Positions 16,965-25,803 of a stretch of 64,000 nucleotides of DNA are shown piece after piece. Position 1 is the first letter of the stretch. Each line of letters opens with the position of its first letter. A program made the position numbers and the translations under genes. Location of the stretch: positions 186,001 to 250,000 of the forward strand of contig NZ_JABBCH010000003.1 of the NCBI RefSeq assembly GCF_012952295.1, read 5' to 3'. The stretch comes from Crystallibacter degradans. Lineage in GTDB: Bacteria; Actinomycetota; Actinomycetes; Actinomycetales; Micrococcaceae. The notes beneath the pieces were generated by a model that was given only the letters and a program-made list of their open reading frames with translations, had not been told where the DNA came from and did not search any database.

Positions 16965-17300
16965 CTAGCGCGAAGAACTGAAGTTGGCGGCGTCGAAATT
17001 CGCGGCGCCCTGCTGCTGCGAGGCGTTGTCGGCCGACTCCTGGTCGCCGGTGTGGAACGCCAGGTCCATTTCGCTCTGGCCGGTGAGGATCGCGGCGAGC
17101 GCACCATTGAGGTTGTTGGCGATTTCGTCGGCGCGGGCCTTGAACTCGTCGAACTTCACGCGGGCCTGGCCGTTGAACTTGCCTTCGAGCGGCGCTACCG
17201 CGTCAACCAGGTTCCGGACCAGCTGGCCCATGTCCTCGTTGGAGCCTCCGGTCTGCGAGGTCAGCTGCGACAGGGTCTGTGAGCCCATATCAAATTTCAT
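16965..17300 (-). CDS. WXG100-family protein with FNG turn
   Basis: A 111-aa helix-turn-helix protein in which the turn reads GKFNGQARVKFDEF, a F-x-G variant of WXG, and with an Asp/Ser/Gln-rich tail. The ATG at 17300 is preferred over the adjacent ATG at 17303 because AAAGGTGG then has proper spacing. As the first gene of the minus arm it defines the divergent promoter region with the plus-strand secretion operon. Confidence 0.78.
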   Translation of the reverse strand: MKFDMGSQTLSQLTSQTGGSNEDMGQLVRNLVDAVAPLEGKFNGQARVKFDEFKARADEIANNLNGALAAILTGQSEMDLAFHTGDQESADNASQQQGAANFDAANFSSSR

Positions 17301-17595
17301 CATTACCACCTTTATGGCGCTTGGCTGCGCTCTCGTCTGAACTGGTTGATCGTTTCGCAAGAATTACCAGCAGAAGCTTTGGAGACTGTAAGGGGTCTGC
17401 GGTAACCGGTTAGCTCAATAGAATCCCAAACGCCACATCCGCCGCAACCGTTCAGCATGGGTAGAACTCCCCACTCGGCCGGTCATCCGGCCTTTTGGCG
17501 GTTTCGGGATGACATGATGGATACGCGTTGCCCGGCCGCAGAGCCGACGAGCACCGCCAGCCACACGAAACCGACGCCAGAAGAGGAGTGCCTGC
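17301..17595. promoter_or_regulatory. Divergent control region of the secretion locus
   Basis: This 295-nt gap separates the substrate arm from the machinery arm. It contains a perfect 10-bp palindrome TAACCGGTTA (17403-17412). It also contains a short GC hairpin GGCCGG-tcat-CCGGCC (17477-17492) followed by TTTT, which would lie in the leader of the plus-strand transcript. No clear -35/-10 pair was resolved for either direction. Confidence 0.5.
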
Positions 17596-17904
17596 ATGGC
17601 CAACGACTACGACAGTCAGCTCATCGAGTCTGTGGTGGTCCGGCGCAACCGGCTGACCTCTGCGCTGCTGTACGGCGGGAATCCGAACCAGCGCCGCTGG
17701 ATGGACAGCTTGAGGCTGTTCCTGTTCAGCATTGCACTGGCCGCACTGATTGCCGCAATCTGCGTGGGCTACTCCTTTGTCAGCAACCTGCTGGGCGAAC
17801 AGCGGCAGAAGCAGCAGGAACGCTCTGCCTCGGCCTGGGTGCAGGTGCATGAAGATCCGCAGCACGGGGCGCTGCCCCTCGAAAATCTACGTCCGGGAGC
17901 CTGA
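17596..17904 (+). CDS. Small membrane protein of the type VII locus
   Basis: A 102-aa protein with a cytoplasmic-looking N-terminus (SQLIESVVVRRNRLTSAL), one membrane helix at about residues 41-65 (LFLFSIALAALIAAICVG) and a short charged tail. AGGAG lies 8 nt upstream of the ATG. It ends 3 nt before eccD. The position and the single helix recall EccB-type N-termini, but it is far too short for EccB and its role is unknown. Confidence 0.75.
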   Translation: MANDYDSQLIESVVVRRNRLTSALLYGGNPNQRRWMDSLRLFLFSIALAALIAAICVGYSFVSNLLGEQRQKQQERSASAWVQVHEDPQHGALPLENLRPGA

Positions 17905-17907
17905 CCG

Positions 17908-19236
17908 ATGCCCCTCGCTTTTACCCGCGTCACGCTGATCGGCGAAAGCCGGCACCTGGATCTGCTGCTGCCGGCAGACCAGCCGGTGGGCACCCTGATG
18001 CCGCAGATTCTCGACCTGATGGCGGATTCACCGCGTGACGAGGTCGCGGCCAAGGTGCTGGTCCAGGCCTCCGGCGAACCTTTGTCCGACCAACTGACCT
18101 TGTCCGACGCCGGTGTCAGCGACGGCGGCAAGCTCACCTTGTTCAACGCCTCCGATGCTCCGCCGCCCGCCGTCGTCTATGACGTCACGGATACGGTTGT
18201 CGAGGAAACCGAGTCGGTGGGCGGGCGCTGGGACGAGCGCTTCCGCCACCTGACGGCGGGTGCCTTCGCAGCCCTGGGCAGCTGGGGCGCCGCGGAAATA
18301 CTGCTGGGCTCGTTCGCAGGCGGCAGCAGCTGGTGGATCCTGCTGGCGGTCGCCGTTGCCCTGCTGGCCGCGTCGACTATGTTCGGGATGCCGCAGCGCA
18401 GGAACGTGGGACTGACCCTGGCCGGTACCGGCTGGCTCTTTGGGCTCGGCTCCGTCCTGCTCCTGGACCTCGGGATCGAGCTGAAACTGCTGGTCCTCGC
18501 GCTGCTCTCTACCGCGGCCTTTGCCGCCGTCGGGGCAGTGCTGGGCCGGTCCAAGGCCATGTTCGGTGCGGCGGGAACGGTGGCCGCACTGACCGTTATC
18601 TGGGCCGCGTGCGGGTTTTTCTCCGGTGATCCGGTCCGGGCAGCAGCCATCTCCGGGGCCATCAGCATTGTGCTGTTGGGCCTGACGCCGAAGATCGCCC
18701 TGTCCGTCTCCGGCCTGGCCACCCTGGATGACCAGCGTTCCCAGGGCGGCGCCATCCGGCGTGCCGATGCCCTGGACGCCATCCGCGCCGCGCACCGGAC
18801 CCTGGCGCTGGGCACCGTGCTGACGGCGCTGTCCATCGCCGCGGCGCTGTGGATCCTGGGCACGGACTCGGCCCAGCAGGCGTGGACGCTGCCGCTGCTG
18901 GCCGCACTGGTCCTCGCCTCAAGCCTGCGGGCTCGTTCCTTTCCGCTGGCAGCCGAGCGGGTCTCGCTCTACATCGCCGCCTCAGTGGGAGTCGCCGCGC
19001 TGGCGCTATCCGCCCTGCGGCTGCTGGACGGCTCCGAATGGCTGGTGGGCCTGCTCCTGCTGGTGACGGCGTTGGCCATCGGCTCTGTCCTCACGCTGAG
19101 CCTGCCGGCGCACACCGCCGCGCGCCTGCGCCTGGCCGGGAACAAGATCGAGACCATCGCCATCCTGGCCACCGTGCCGCTGATCCTCGGGCTGTTCGGA
19201 CTCTTCGCCCAGCTGCTGGCGAGCTTCGGCTCATGA
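17908..19236 (+). CDS. eccD: Type VII secretion integral membrane protein EccD
   Basis: A 442-aa channel component of the ESX inner-membrane complex. Residues 1-80 form a YukD/ubiquitin-like domain (FTRVTLIGESRHLDLLLP through SDGGKLTLFNA), a short linker follows, and from about residue 107 there are roughly 11 hydrophobic helices to the C-terminus, the family layout. Its stop overlaps a 26-codon mini-ORF that leads into the next gene. Confidence 0.92.
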   Translation: MPLAFTRVTLIGESRHLDLLLPADQPVGTLMPQILDLMADSPRDEVAAKVLVQASGEPLSDQLTLSDAGVSDGGKLTLFNASDAPPPAVVYDVTDTVVEETESVGGRWDERFRHLTAGAFAALGSWGAAEILLGSFAGGSSWWILLAVAVALLAASTMFGMPQRRNVGLTLAGTGWLFGLGSVLLLDLGIELKLLVLALLSTAAFAAVGAVLGRSKAMFGAAGTVAALTVIWAACGFFSGDPVRAAAISGAISIVLLGLTPKIALSVSGLATLDDQRSQGGAIRRADALDAIRAAHRTLALGTVLTALSIAAALWILGTDSAQQAWTLPLLAALVLASSLRARSFPLAAERVSLYIAASVGVAALALSALRLLDGSEWLVGLLLLVTALAIGSVLTLSLPAHTAARLRLAGNKIETIAILATVPLILGLFGLFAQLLASFGS

Positions 19237-19313
19237 GTCCGGCACGCACCGCCACCGCAGACCGGCCCGCAACCCCAGCCCGACCCCGCTCCTTGGGAAG
19301 GAAGCCCCAGTGA
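19233..19313 (+). other. 26-codon linker ORF between eccD and the MinD-like gene
   Basis: ATG at 19233 overlaps the eccD stop as ATGA, and its own TGA (19311-19313) overlaps the next gene's GTG start as GTGA. The encoded peptide (MSPARTATADRP and so on) is Arg/Pro/Thr-rich with no recognisable fold. It may serve only to carry ribosomes across the 73-nt gap. Confidence 0.45.
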
Positions 19314-20311
19314 CGTACGATCCGTGGACTCCCCAGCCGGCGCCGCAGACCCGGCGCGAAGCACAGGCAGCCCAGGCCACCTCAGAAGGCGGCTTCGGCG
19401 GTTTCGGCGGCTTCGAAACCTCCACCGACACCTTCCGCCGCCGCCTGCGCACCCGCCAGGGACTGCCCGCCGGCGCCCGTGTTCTGCGCCAGCTCACCAG
19501 CCTCTTCCGCTCCGACGACTATCCGCAGCGGCTCAGCGCGGCCGCCGCCGGAGCTCAGGAACCGGTCACCACTGGCCGCCGCATCGCCGTCATCAGTTCG
19601 CGCGGCGGTGCCGGCAAGACAACGACGACGGCGCTGCTCGCCTCCGTGTTTGCCGCTATGCGCCAGGACTCAGTGGCCGCCGTGGACAACGATCCTGGAC
19701 TCGGCTCACTGACGCTGCGTCTTGGCCTCGAACAGGCGCCGTCCGTCGACGAGCTGGCCTCCGCCGTCGTTAGTGGAACCCCCGCGAGCCACGCCGAGCT
19801 GGCCGGCCGGATGAGGGCAGCCGAGGCCAATCTCTACGCCACCGGCGTCCGGCTGTGGCAGCCGCGCGCGGAGTACCCGGCGCTGGGCAACGCCCTGACC
19901 GCGGTCAGCCGCTACTTCCCAATCACGCTGATCGACTGTCCCACCGGCATCAGCCACCCGGACAGCGTATGGGCCATCAAGTCCTCGCACGCCGTGGTGC
20001 AGGTGGTTCCGGCCACCGTTTCCGGGGTCAATGACGCGCTCAGCTACGCACGCGCCTGGCGGCAGGATCCGGCCACACACGCGCTGCCCTTGCTGACCGT
20101 GGTGACCAGCACCGATTCCGATGCGCCGCTGGATCCGGTCAAGGAGGCGGTCCGGCTCAGCCGCGAAGGCCTGGACGTGCTCGCCCTGCCCTACGACCGG
20201 CATCTGGCCGCCGGTGTCGAAATCGACCTTGGCCTGCTGGCACCGCAGACCCGGCTGGATGCCACCACGCTGGCGTCCACGGCGCTTCACGCAGCCAATG
20301 GGAACCGGTGA
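19310..20311 (+). CDS. MinD/ParA-like ATPase of the type VII locus
   Basis: A 333-aa protein. The first ~85 residues are Gly/Pro-rich and flexible, then a deviant Walker A motif RGGAGKT lies at residues 98-104, followed by DNDPGLGSLTLRLG and a DCPTGIS switch region, as in ParA/MinD ATPases such as the ESX-associated EspI-like proteins. GTG start with GGAAGG upstream. It may place or regulate the secretion complex; its exact job is not known. Confidence 0.85.
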   Translation: MTYDPWTPQPAPQTRREAQAAQATSEGGFGGFGGFETSTDTFRRRLRTRQGLPAGARVLRQLTSLFRSDDYPQRLSAAAAGAQEPVTTGRRIAVISSRGGAGKTTTTALLASVFAAMRQDSVAAVDNDPGLGSLTLRLGLEQAPSVDELASAVVSGTPASHAELAGRMRAAEANLYATGVRLWQPRAEYPALGNALTAVSRYFPITLIDCPTGISHPDSVWAIKSSHAVVQVVPATVSGVNDALSYARAWRQDPATHALPLLTVVTSTDSDAPLDPVKEAVRLSREGLDVLALPYDRHLAAGVEIDLGLLAPQTRLDATTLASTALHAANGNR

Positions 20312-20312
20312 T

Positions 20313-23300
20313 ATGAGCGTCAAGCTGATCCACCGCCCGGCCCGGACCACACCGCCGGCGCGCACCGTTGAACCCTACGCCCTGGATGCGCCGCCGCCCG
20401 TGAACGAGGGCCGCAGCGGCATGAACATGATGTCGCTGGTGCCGCTGCTCGGCGCGGGCGCGTCCATGACGGTCATGATGCTCTTCCGCGGATCGTCGCT
20501 GGCCGCCGTCGGTGCTTTGATGATGATTGTGACCATCCTGGCTTCCATCGCCATGATGGTCAGCCAAAAAGGCAAGCAGGCCCGGCAGAGCCGCGACCAG
20601 CGCGAGCACTACCTGGAATATCTGGAGCGCGCGCGGACCGAACTGCGCACCGATGAGCAGCGCGCCATCAAGGTTGCCCGCGTGAGCAGCCCCCCGCCGT
20701 CGGCCCTGTTCGACATCATCCGCAACCCCAAGCGAATTTGGGAACGCCGCCGGCGCAACGAGGACTTCCTGGACGTGCGGATCGGCAGCGGCGAACGGCG
20801 GAACCGGGAGATCAGGGTCAATGACTCCAGCTCCGGCCTGCAGCAGGCGGACCGGTTCATGACCACCGAACTGCAGATCCTGCGCCAGCGCTTCGAAGCT
20901 TCGCCGGAGCTGCCGCTGACCATTCCGCTGGACTCGGCCGGGAACGTCAGCCTGGTCGGTTCCCGCGAGTTCGCCCTGGCCGTCTGCCGGAACCTGCTGG
21001 TGGAGGCCGCCGCCTTCCATTCCCCGGAGGATCTGCACATCGCGCTGTCCGTGCCGGAGGACCGGTACGACGACTGGGCCTGGGCTACGTGGCTGCCGCA
21101 CCTGGCGGACCAGTCGCGGACGCACCGCACCGGACCTGTCCGCCGCCTGGCGCCCTCGCTCGATTCCCTCTCCGACCTGCTCAAGGACGACCTGCAGAAC
21201 CGCTCCACCATCGCTGCTGAAGCGCGCAAAAACCATCTAAAGGCCGGCGTGGGCAACTCCATGCCGCGGCTGCTGGTCATCGCCGACACCTACGGTGAGC
21301 CGCCGCAGGAACTGGCGCTGCCGGACAAGCTGTCCTCCCCCGGCCAGCTGGGCGCCACGGTCATCTACCTCACCGACAATCGCCGGCACGAACCGGGCGA
21401 GGTGAGCATCCGGATCAGCGAGACGACCGCCGGCCCGCGCAGCTTCCTGTGCCAGAACTACCGCGAGGACCCGGTTGAGCCCGGGACCGAGGAAGGCCTG
21501 CTGGATGACCTGCCGCTGGCGACCGCCGAATCGCTGGCCCGCGAACTGGCGCCGATGCGGCTCTCACCGGACTCGCTTGAGCACAACAGCGCCGAGAGTT
21601 CTGTGGGCTATTTGGAAATGCTAGGCCTCTCCCCCCGCCTGGACGCCGCGGATATCCGCAGGCTGTGGCAGCCGCGCAGCGAAATCGACTTCCTGCGCGT
21701 CCCGCTCGGCCCGGATGACCGAGGCAAGCCCACCATGCTTGACCTGAAGGAATCCGCCCAGTTCGGCATGGGCCCGCACGGGCTGTGCGTGGGGGCTACG
21801 GGTTCGGGCAAGTCGGAGATGCTGCGCAGCCTGGTGCTCGGGCTGCTGGCCACCCACTCCCCCGATGTGCTGGCCATGGTGCTGGTGGACTTCAAGGGCG
21901 GGGCCACCTTCGCCCCGTTCGAGGGTGCCCCGCAGGTCACGGGCATTATCACCAACCTCTCCGATGACCTGACCCTGATCGAGCGCGTCTACGCCAGCCT
22001 GAACGGCGAAATCCTCCGGCGGCAGGAACTGCTCAAGGCCGCGGGCAATATCGCCAACATCACCGACTACCAGTTGCACCGCCAGGAACGCCTGGCCCGG
22101 GGCGAAGAAATGGACCCGCTGCCGCATCTGGTGGTCATTATCGACGAGTTCGGCGAACTGCTGACGGCGCGGCCGGACTTCATCGAGCTGTTCCTCTCCA
22201 TCGGCCGCATCGGCCGGTCCATCGGCGTGCACCTGCTGCTGAGCAGCCAGCGGATCGAGGGCGGCAAGCTGCGTGGCCTGGACACCTACCTCTCCTACCG
22301 GATCGGCCTGCGCACCCTCTCCGAATCCGAGTCCCGCACGGTGCTGGATACCCCGGATGCCTTCCATCTGCCTCCGGTCCCCGGTTTCGGCTACCTGAAG
22401 GTGGACACCACCACCTACACGCGGTTCAAATCGGGCTATGTTTCCGGCCCGGTGGAGGTGGAGGAACCGGAAGAGGAACAGGAAGAGTCCCAGGAGCTGG
22501 TGCTGGCCGTCCCGCGCTACGCCGCCGTGCTCGAAGACGCTGCAACCGGTGCCGCCGGCAGCAAACCGGCAAAGTCGGGGCTGCGGACCAAGGCCTCGCA
22601 GCGGACCACCGGCCCCACGGTCATGTCCACGCTGATGGAAACCCTGCGCACTTTCCCGCGCTCGGTCCAGCCCATCTGGCTGCCGCCCCTGCCGAAGGGC
22701 ATCGCACTGGACACTGCGGCCGGCTCCGTCGCCGCCACGAGCCAGGGCATCCGGCTGGCCAAGGGCGGTAACCTGCGTGTCCCGATCGGCCTCCTGGATG
22801 ACCCAGCCAAGCAATGGCAGGGCCTATGGGAACTGGACCTGAACAATGCCGGCGGCAACGCCATCATTGTCGGCGGGCCCCAGTCGGGCAAGAGCACAGC
22901 CCTGCGCACCATTGTCTGCAGCCTGGCCCTCACGCACAGCCCCTCCGAGGTGGGCATCTACGCCGTCGATCTTCTGGGCAGCGGCCTGTTGCCGCTGGAG
23001 GGGCTGCCGCACGTGGGCGGCGTGGCGGTGCGCACCAACCGCGAAGTGGTGCGCCGCACCATCGAGGAGATCGCGGCCATGCTGGATACCCGCGAGCAGT
23101 TGTTCGAGCGGTACCAGATCGATTCGCTGCAGACGCTGCGCCGAATGTGTGCCCAGGGCATGATTCCGGAACTGGCCAGCGCGGACATCGTGCTGGTGCT
23201 GGACGGCTACAGCCAGCTCAGCGACGAGTTCGACGACGTCGAGAAGAAGGTCCACTCGATCATCTCCCGCGGCGGCGGCTACGGAATCCACACGATTGTG

Positions 23301-24338
23301 ACGTCCACCCGCACCAACGAGGTCCGCATTGCCCAGCAGAGCTTCTTCGGCAACCGGATCGAACTGCGCCTGGGCGATCCCGCCGAATCGAACTTCGGCC
23401 GCAAGCTCGCCGAGTCCATCGGCGCCGACCGGCCGGGCCGCGGCCTGATGGAGCAGAAGCTCATCGGCCACATCGCCCTGCCCCGGATCGACTCCGAGCC
23501 GGATCCGGACACCGCGGTCCAGGGCATGCGGGATCTGGTTGCCGCCGTCGCGGCCTCCACCGATGACCGGGCCATGCAGGTCCGCGTCCTGCCGCCGTTG
23601 GTGGGGGCCGAAACAGCCGTCACCCCGGCGCGGCCTGGCCGTGTCCCGCTGGGTCTGCGTGAGACGGATCTGGGCACCGAGCACCTGGACATGCACGTCA
23701 AGGACCGGCACCTGGTGGTCCTCGGCGACGACGGCGCCGGCAAGACCAACGTCATGCGCTCGGTAATCCGCCGGCTGGCCGAGCAGCATACGCCGGACAA
23801 CCTCGTCTTCGCGGTCTTCGACCCCCGGCGCGGCCTGGCCGACGAGGTGCCCGAGGAGTACCTGGGCGGCTATGCCACCAGTCCGGCGCTGGCCGAACAG
23901 CTGGCCGGGGCCGTGGCATCGGAACTGGACAAACGCGTCAACGGAAACAACGACGGCGGTGCCAACCCCGGTGCGAATCCTCCGCGCGTTGTGCTCATCA
24001 TCGACGACTACGACATTCTCACCGCGGGCGGCTCCTCCCCCTTGAGCCGGCTGACGCCGTACCTGCCGCTGGGCCCGGAGATCGGCCTGCACGCGGTGCT
24101 CTCGCGCCGCGTGCGCGGGGCCAGCCGCGGCATGTACGAGGCCTTCTTTATGTCGCTGCGCGATTCGGGCAGCACCGGCATCCTGATGTCGGGCGACCGC
24201 GGCGAGGGCGCACTGCTGAACGGCATCCGCGCCCGTGCGCTGCCGCCGGGCCGGGCGCAGCTGGTGCAGTCGGGCAAGCCCGTGAGCACCGTCCAGCTCT
24301 ACTACAACGCAACGGAGGCCGACACCGATGAGCAGTGA
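20313..24338 (+). CDS. eccC: Type VII secretion ATPase EccC (EccCa-EccCb fused)
   Basis: The 1341-aa motor that recognises and drives substrates. Two N-terminal membrane helices lie at about residues 36-85. Three FtsK/SpoIIIE domains follow, with Walker A at 494-501 (GATGSGKS), 854-861 (GGPQSGKS) and 1138-1145 (GDDGAGKT). Walker B-like segments LVVIIDEFGELL and VVLIIDDYDIL are present in the first and third domains. The ATG at 20313 follows the preceding stop by one base; a longer frame from 20121 overlaps that gene and is rejected. The single polypeptide contrasts with split EccCa/EccCb systems. Confidence 0.95.
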   Translation: MSVKLIHRPARTTPPARTVEPYALDAPPPVNEGRSGMNMMSLVPLLGAGASMTVMMLFRGSSLAAVGALMMIVTILASIAMMVSQKGKQARQSRDQREHYLEYLERARTELRTDEQRAIKVARVSSPPPSALFDIIRNPKRIWERRRRNEDFLDVRIGSGERRNREIRVNDSSSGLQQADRFMTTELQILRQRFEASPELPLTIPLDSAGNVSLVGSREFALAVCRNLLVEAAAFHSPEDLHIALSVPEDRYDDWAWATWLPHLADQSRTHRTGPVRRLAPSLDSLSDLLKDDLQNRSTIAAEARKNHLKAGVGNSMPRLLVIADTYGEPPQELALPDKLSSPGQLGATVIYLTDNRRHEPGEVSIRISETTAGPRSFLCQNYREDPVEPGTEEGLLDDLPLATAESLARELAPMRLSPDSLEHNSAESSVGYLEMLGLSPRLDAADIRRLWQPRSEIDFLRVPLGPDDRGKPTMLDLKESAQFGMGPHGLCVGATGSGKSEMLRSLVLGLLATHSPDVLAMVLVDFKGGATFAPFEGAPQVTGIITNLSDDLTLIERVYASLNGEILRRQELLKAAGNIANITDYQLHRQERLARGEEMDPLPHLVVIIDEFGELLTARPDFIELFLSIGRIGRSIGVHLLLSSQRIEGGKLRGLDTYLSYRIGLRTLSESESRTVLDTPDAFHLPPVPGFGYLKVDTTTYTRFKSGYVSGPVEVEEPEEEQEESQELVLAVPRYAAVLEDAATGAAGSKPAKSGLRTKASQRTTGPTVMSTLMETLRTFPRSVQPIWLPPLPKGIALDTAAGSVAATSQGIRLAKGGNLRVPIGLLDDPAKQWQGLWELDLNNAGGNAIIVGGPQSGKSTALRTIVCSLALTHSPSEVGIYAVDLLGSGLLPLEGLPHVGGVAVRTNREVVRRTIEEIAAMLDTREQLFERYQIDSLQTLRRMCAQGMIPELASADIVLVLDGYSQLSDEFDDVEKKVHSIISRGGGYGIHTIVTSTRTNEVRIAQQSFFGNRIELRLGDPAESNFGRKLAESIGADRPGRGLMEQKLIGHIALPRIDSEPDPDTAVQGMRDLVAAVAASTDDRAMQVRVLPPLVGAETAVTPARPGRVPLGLRETDLGTEHLDMHVKDRHLVVLGDDGAGKTNVMRSVIRRLAEQHTPDNLVFAVFDPRRGLADEVPEEYLGGYATSPALAEQLAGAVASELDKRVNGNNDGGANPGANPPRVVLIIDDYDILTAGGSSPLSRLTPYLPLGPEIGLHAVLSRRVRGASRGMYEAFFMSLRDSGSTGILMSGDRGEGALLNGIRARALPPGRAQLVQSGKPVSTVQLYYNATEADTDEQ

Positions 24339-24747
24339 CTGGACCGTCATCAGCCTGCGGGAACCGGACCAGCGCACCGTGGTCGAGGCCATGGTCGCCA
24401 CCGTGCCGGAGCTCAATGTCAGGGAAACCGCGGAGAACTCCCTGCTGGAACTCTTCACCGACGACGGCGAGGTGGAGCTGGTGCTCGAGCTGCCGCGCCT
24501 GGTCCGCGTCCCGCAGGAGGTGCAGCGGCTGCTCGCCGGAGCGGACGTCTCCGCGGTGCCCGGCGTCCGGGTGCCAGCCGTCTTCACCCCCGGTACCGGA
24601 GATCCCTCCGCCGAACCGCTCTGGTGGCAGGACGTCCACGTCCGCGACGGGCTCCCCGACGCCACCGCCAGGGCCGACGCCCTCTGCCATGCCCTCGCCC
24701 GCCGGTGCGAGGGCGCCGTCGTCGTTCCCGGGCAGGTGCAGCCGTGA
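24328..24747 (+). CDS. Hypothetical protein of the type VII locus
   Basis: A 139-aa soluble protein, start overlapping the eccC stop by 11 nt and end overlapping the next gene by GTGA. It begins SDWTVISLREPDQRTV and contains acidic alternating strands (LLELFTDDGEVELVLELP) and a WWQDVHVRDG motif. Not recognised; the tight coupling to eccC implies a role in the secretion apparatus or substrate handling. Confidence 0.7.
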   Translation: MSSDWTVISLREPDQRTVVEAMVATVPELNVRETAENSLLELFTDDGEVELVLELPRLVRVPQEVQRLLAGADVSAVPGVRVPAVFTPGTGDPSAEPLWWQDVHVRDGLPDATARADALCHALARRCEGAVVVPGQVQP

Positions 24748-25742
24748 CCCACGCCTCCGCTTTCGATTTCAGCAGTGCCGCCACGGGAGTCCTTTTCCAG
24801 GACAAACCCGTCACCTACCTCTCGCCCTGGATCGCCAAGTCGCACGCGGCCGCCCAAGAAGACGGACGGCACTTCGCCGTGCTGACACCGGGTACTGCCG
24901 CGATCAGCCTGCCCTTGAGCATGCTGCTCTCGGAGCCGGGCTGCCAATGGCTGGCCACCAGCGCGGACGGCACGTTCTATGACGGCTTCACCGGCCGGGT
25001 CCACACCTGGAACGGTGAGGTTTTCGAACCGCTGGACGAACTCGCCGAGGACTTCCTGCTGACCCCGCGCACGCCCGGCGGCCTGCTCCATGTCCGGACG
25101 GAGACTATTCACCCGGCGAGCCTGGGCACCCGCATCGGGGACTTCACCGCGCAGCTGTTCACCGAACTCACCGGCTACCCGCCCGTCGGATGGGGTCGGG
25201 CCGAACCGGTCAGTGAACCCTGGGACACCGCGGCGGTCACGGCCCACTGCTATGACCGGGCACCGGAAACCTCGGTGCTGGTCGCCGTGGGGCAGCCGCG
25301 CGTAGGGACGGCGGCAGCTGCGATCGCCGTCGTCACGGTGGAACGATCCGCCGCCGGGGTCCATGAAAGCGTGGAACTCCTGGCGGAAAGCGCCGATCCG
25401 CTGGACTCGGACCAGCTGGACGCCTTTGCCGCGCGGATGCACCGCAGCCACGCCCGCACCGCCGTTCTGGGCCATGCCGTGGGCTTCAGCAATCTAGCCC
25501 GCCCGGCGCGTTTCACCGGGATGTCCGTTCCGGCCTGTGCGTTCTTCGGCTCCGAGACGCTCCGGGACTATGGCGCACGACAGGCGCTGGCAGCCGCGGG
25601 ACCGCGCGCTCGGCTGATCGGCGTTCCGCCGGTGCAGTCCCTGGCCGTGAACTACGCGCAGGAACCTGCCCCCGGCGGGAAACACCCGCTGGAGGCCTGG
25701 GCAGAACTCGCGGGCAAACTTTCCGGCCAGCTGCCCGGCTGA
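24744..25742 (+). CDS. Type VII locus accessory protein (DUF6177-like)
   Basis: A 332-aa soluble protein. The GTG at 24744 overlaps the previous stop (GTGA). Recognisable stretches are VLTPGTAAISLPLSMLLSEP, WLATSADGTFYDGF and GWGRAEPVSEPWDT; I associate this layout with the DUF6177 proteins of actinobacterial type VII clusters, but only tentatively. It has no catalytic motif or membrane segment. It is the last gene of the plus-strand arm. Confidence 0.65.
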   Translation: MTHASAFDFSSAATGVLFQDKPVTYLSPWIAKSHAAAQEDGRHFAVLTPGTAAISLPLSMLLSEPGCQWLATSADGTFYDGFTGRVHTWNGEVFEPLDELAEDFLLTPRTPGGLLHVRTETIHPASLGTRIGDFTAQLFTELTGYPPVGWGRAEPVSEPWDTAAVTAHCYDRAPETSVLVAVGQPRVGTAAAAIAVVTVERSAAGVHESVELLAESADPLDSDQLDAFAARMHRSHARTAVLGHAVGFSNLARPARFTGMSVPACAFFGSETLRDYGARQALAAAGPRARLIGVPPVQSLAVNYAQEPAPGGKHPLEAWAELAGKLSGQLPG

Positions 25743-25803
25743 GGCGGTCGCCTCATGAGCCCACCAGACGATGGGTTGGAATACCCGGCCTGCCGGTGAT
25801 GTT

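Noticed and set aside
22824..25475. Very long antisense open frame (883 codons) opposite eccC and its neighbours
   Set aside because: High-GC codon bias leaves the opposite frame open; the product is His/Gln/Arg/Gly-rich, has no domain, and the plus strand holds clear FtsK motifs.
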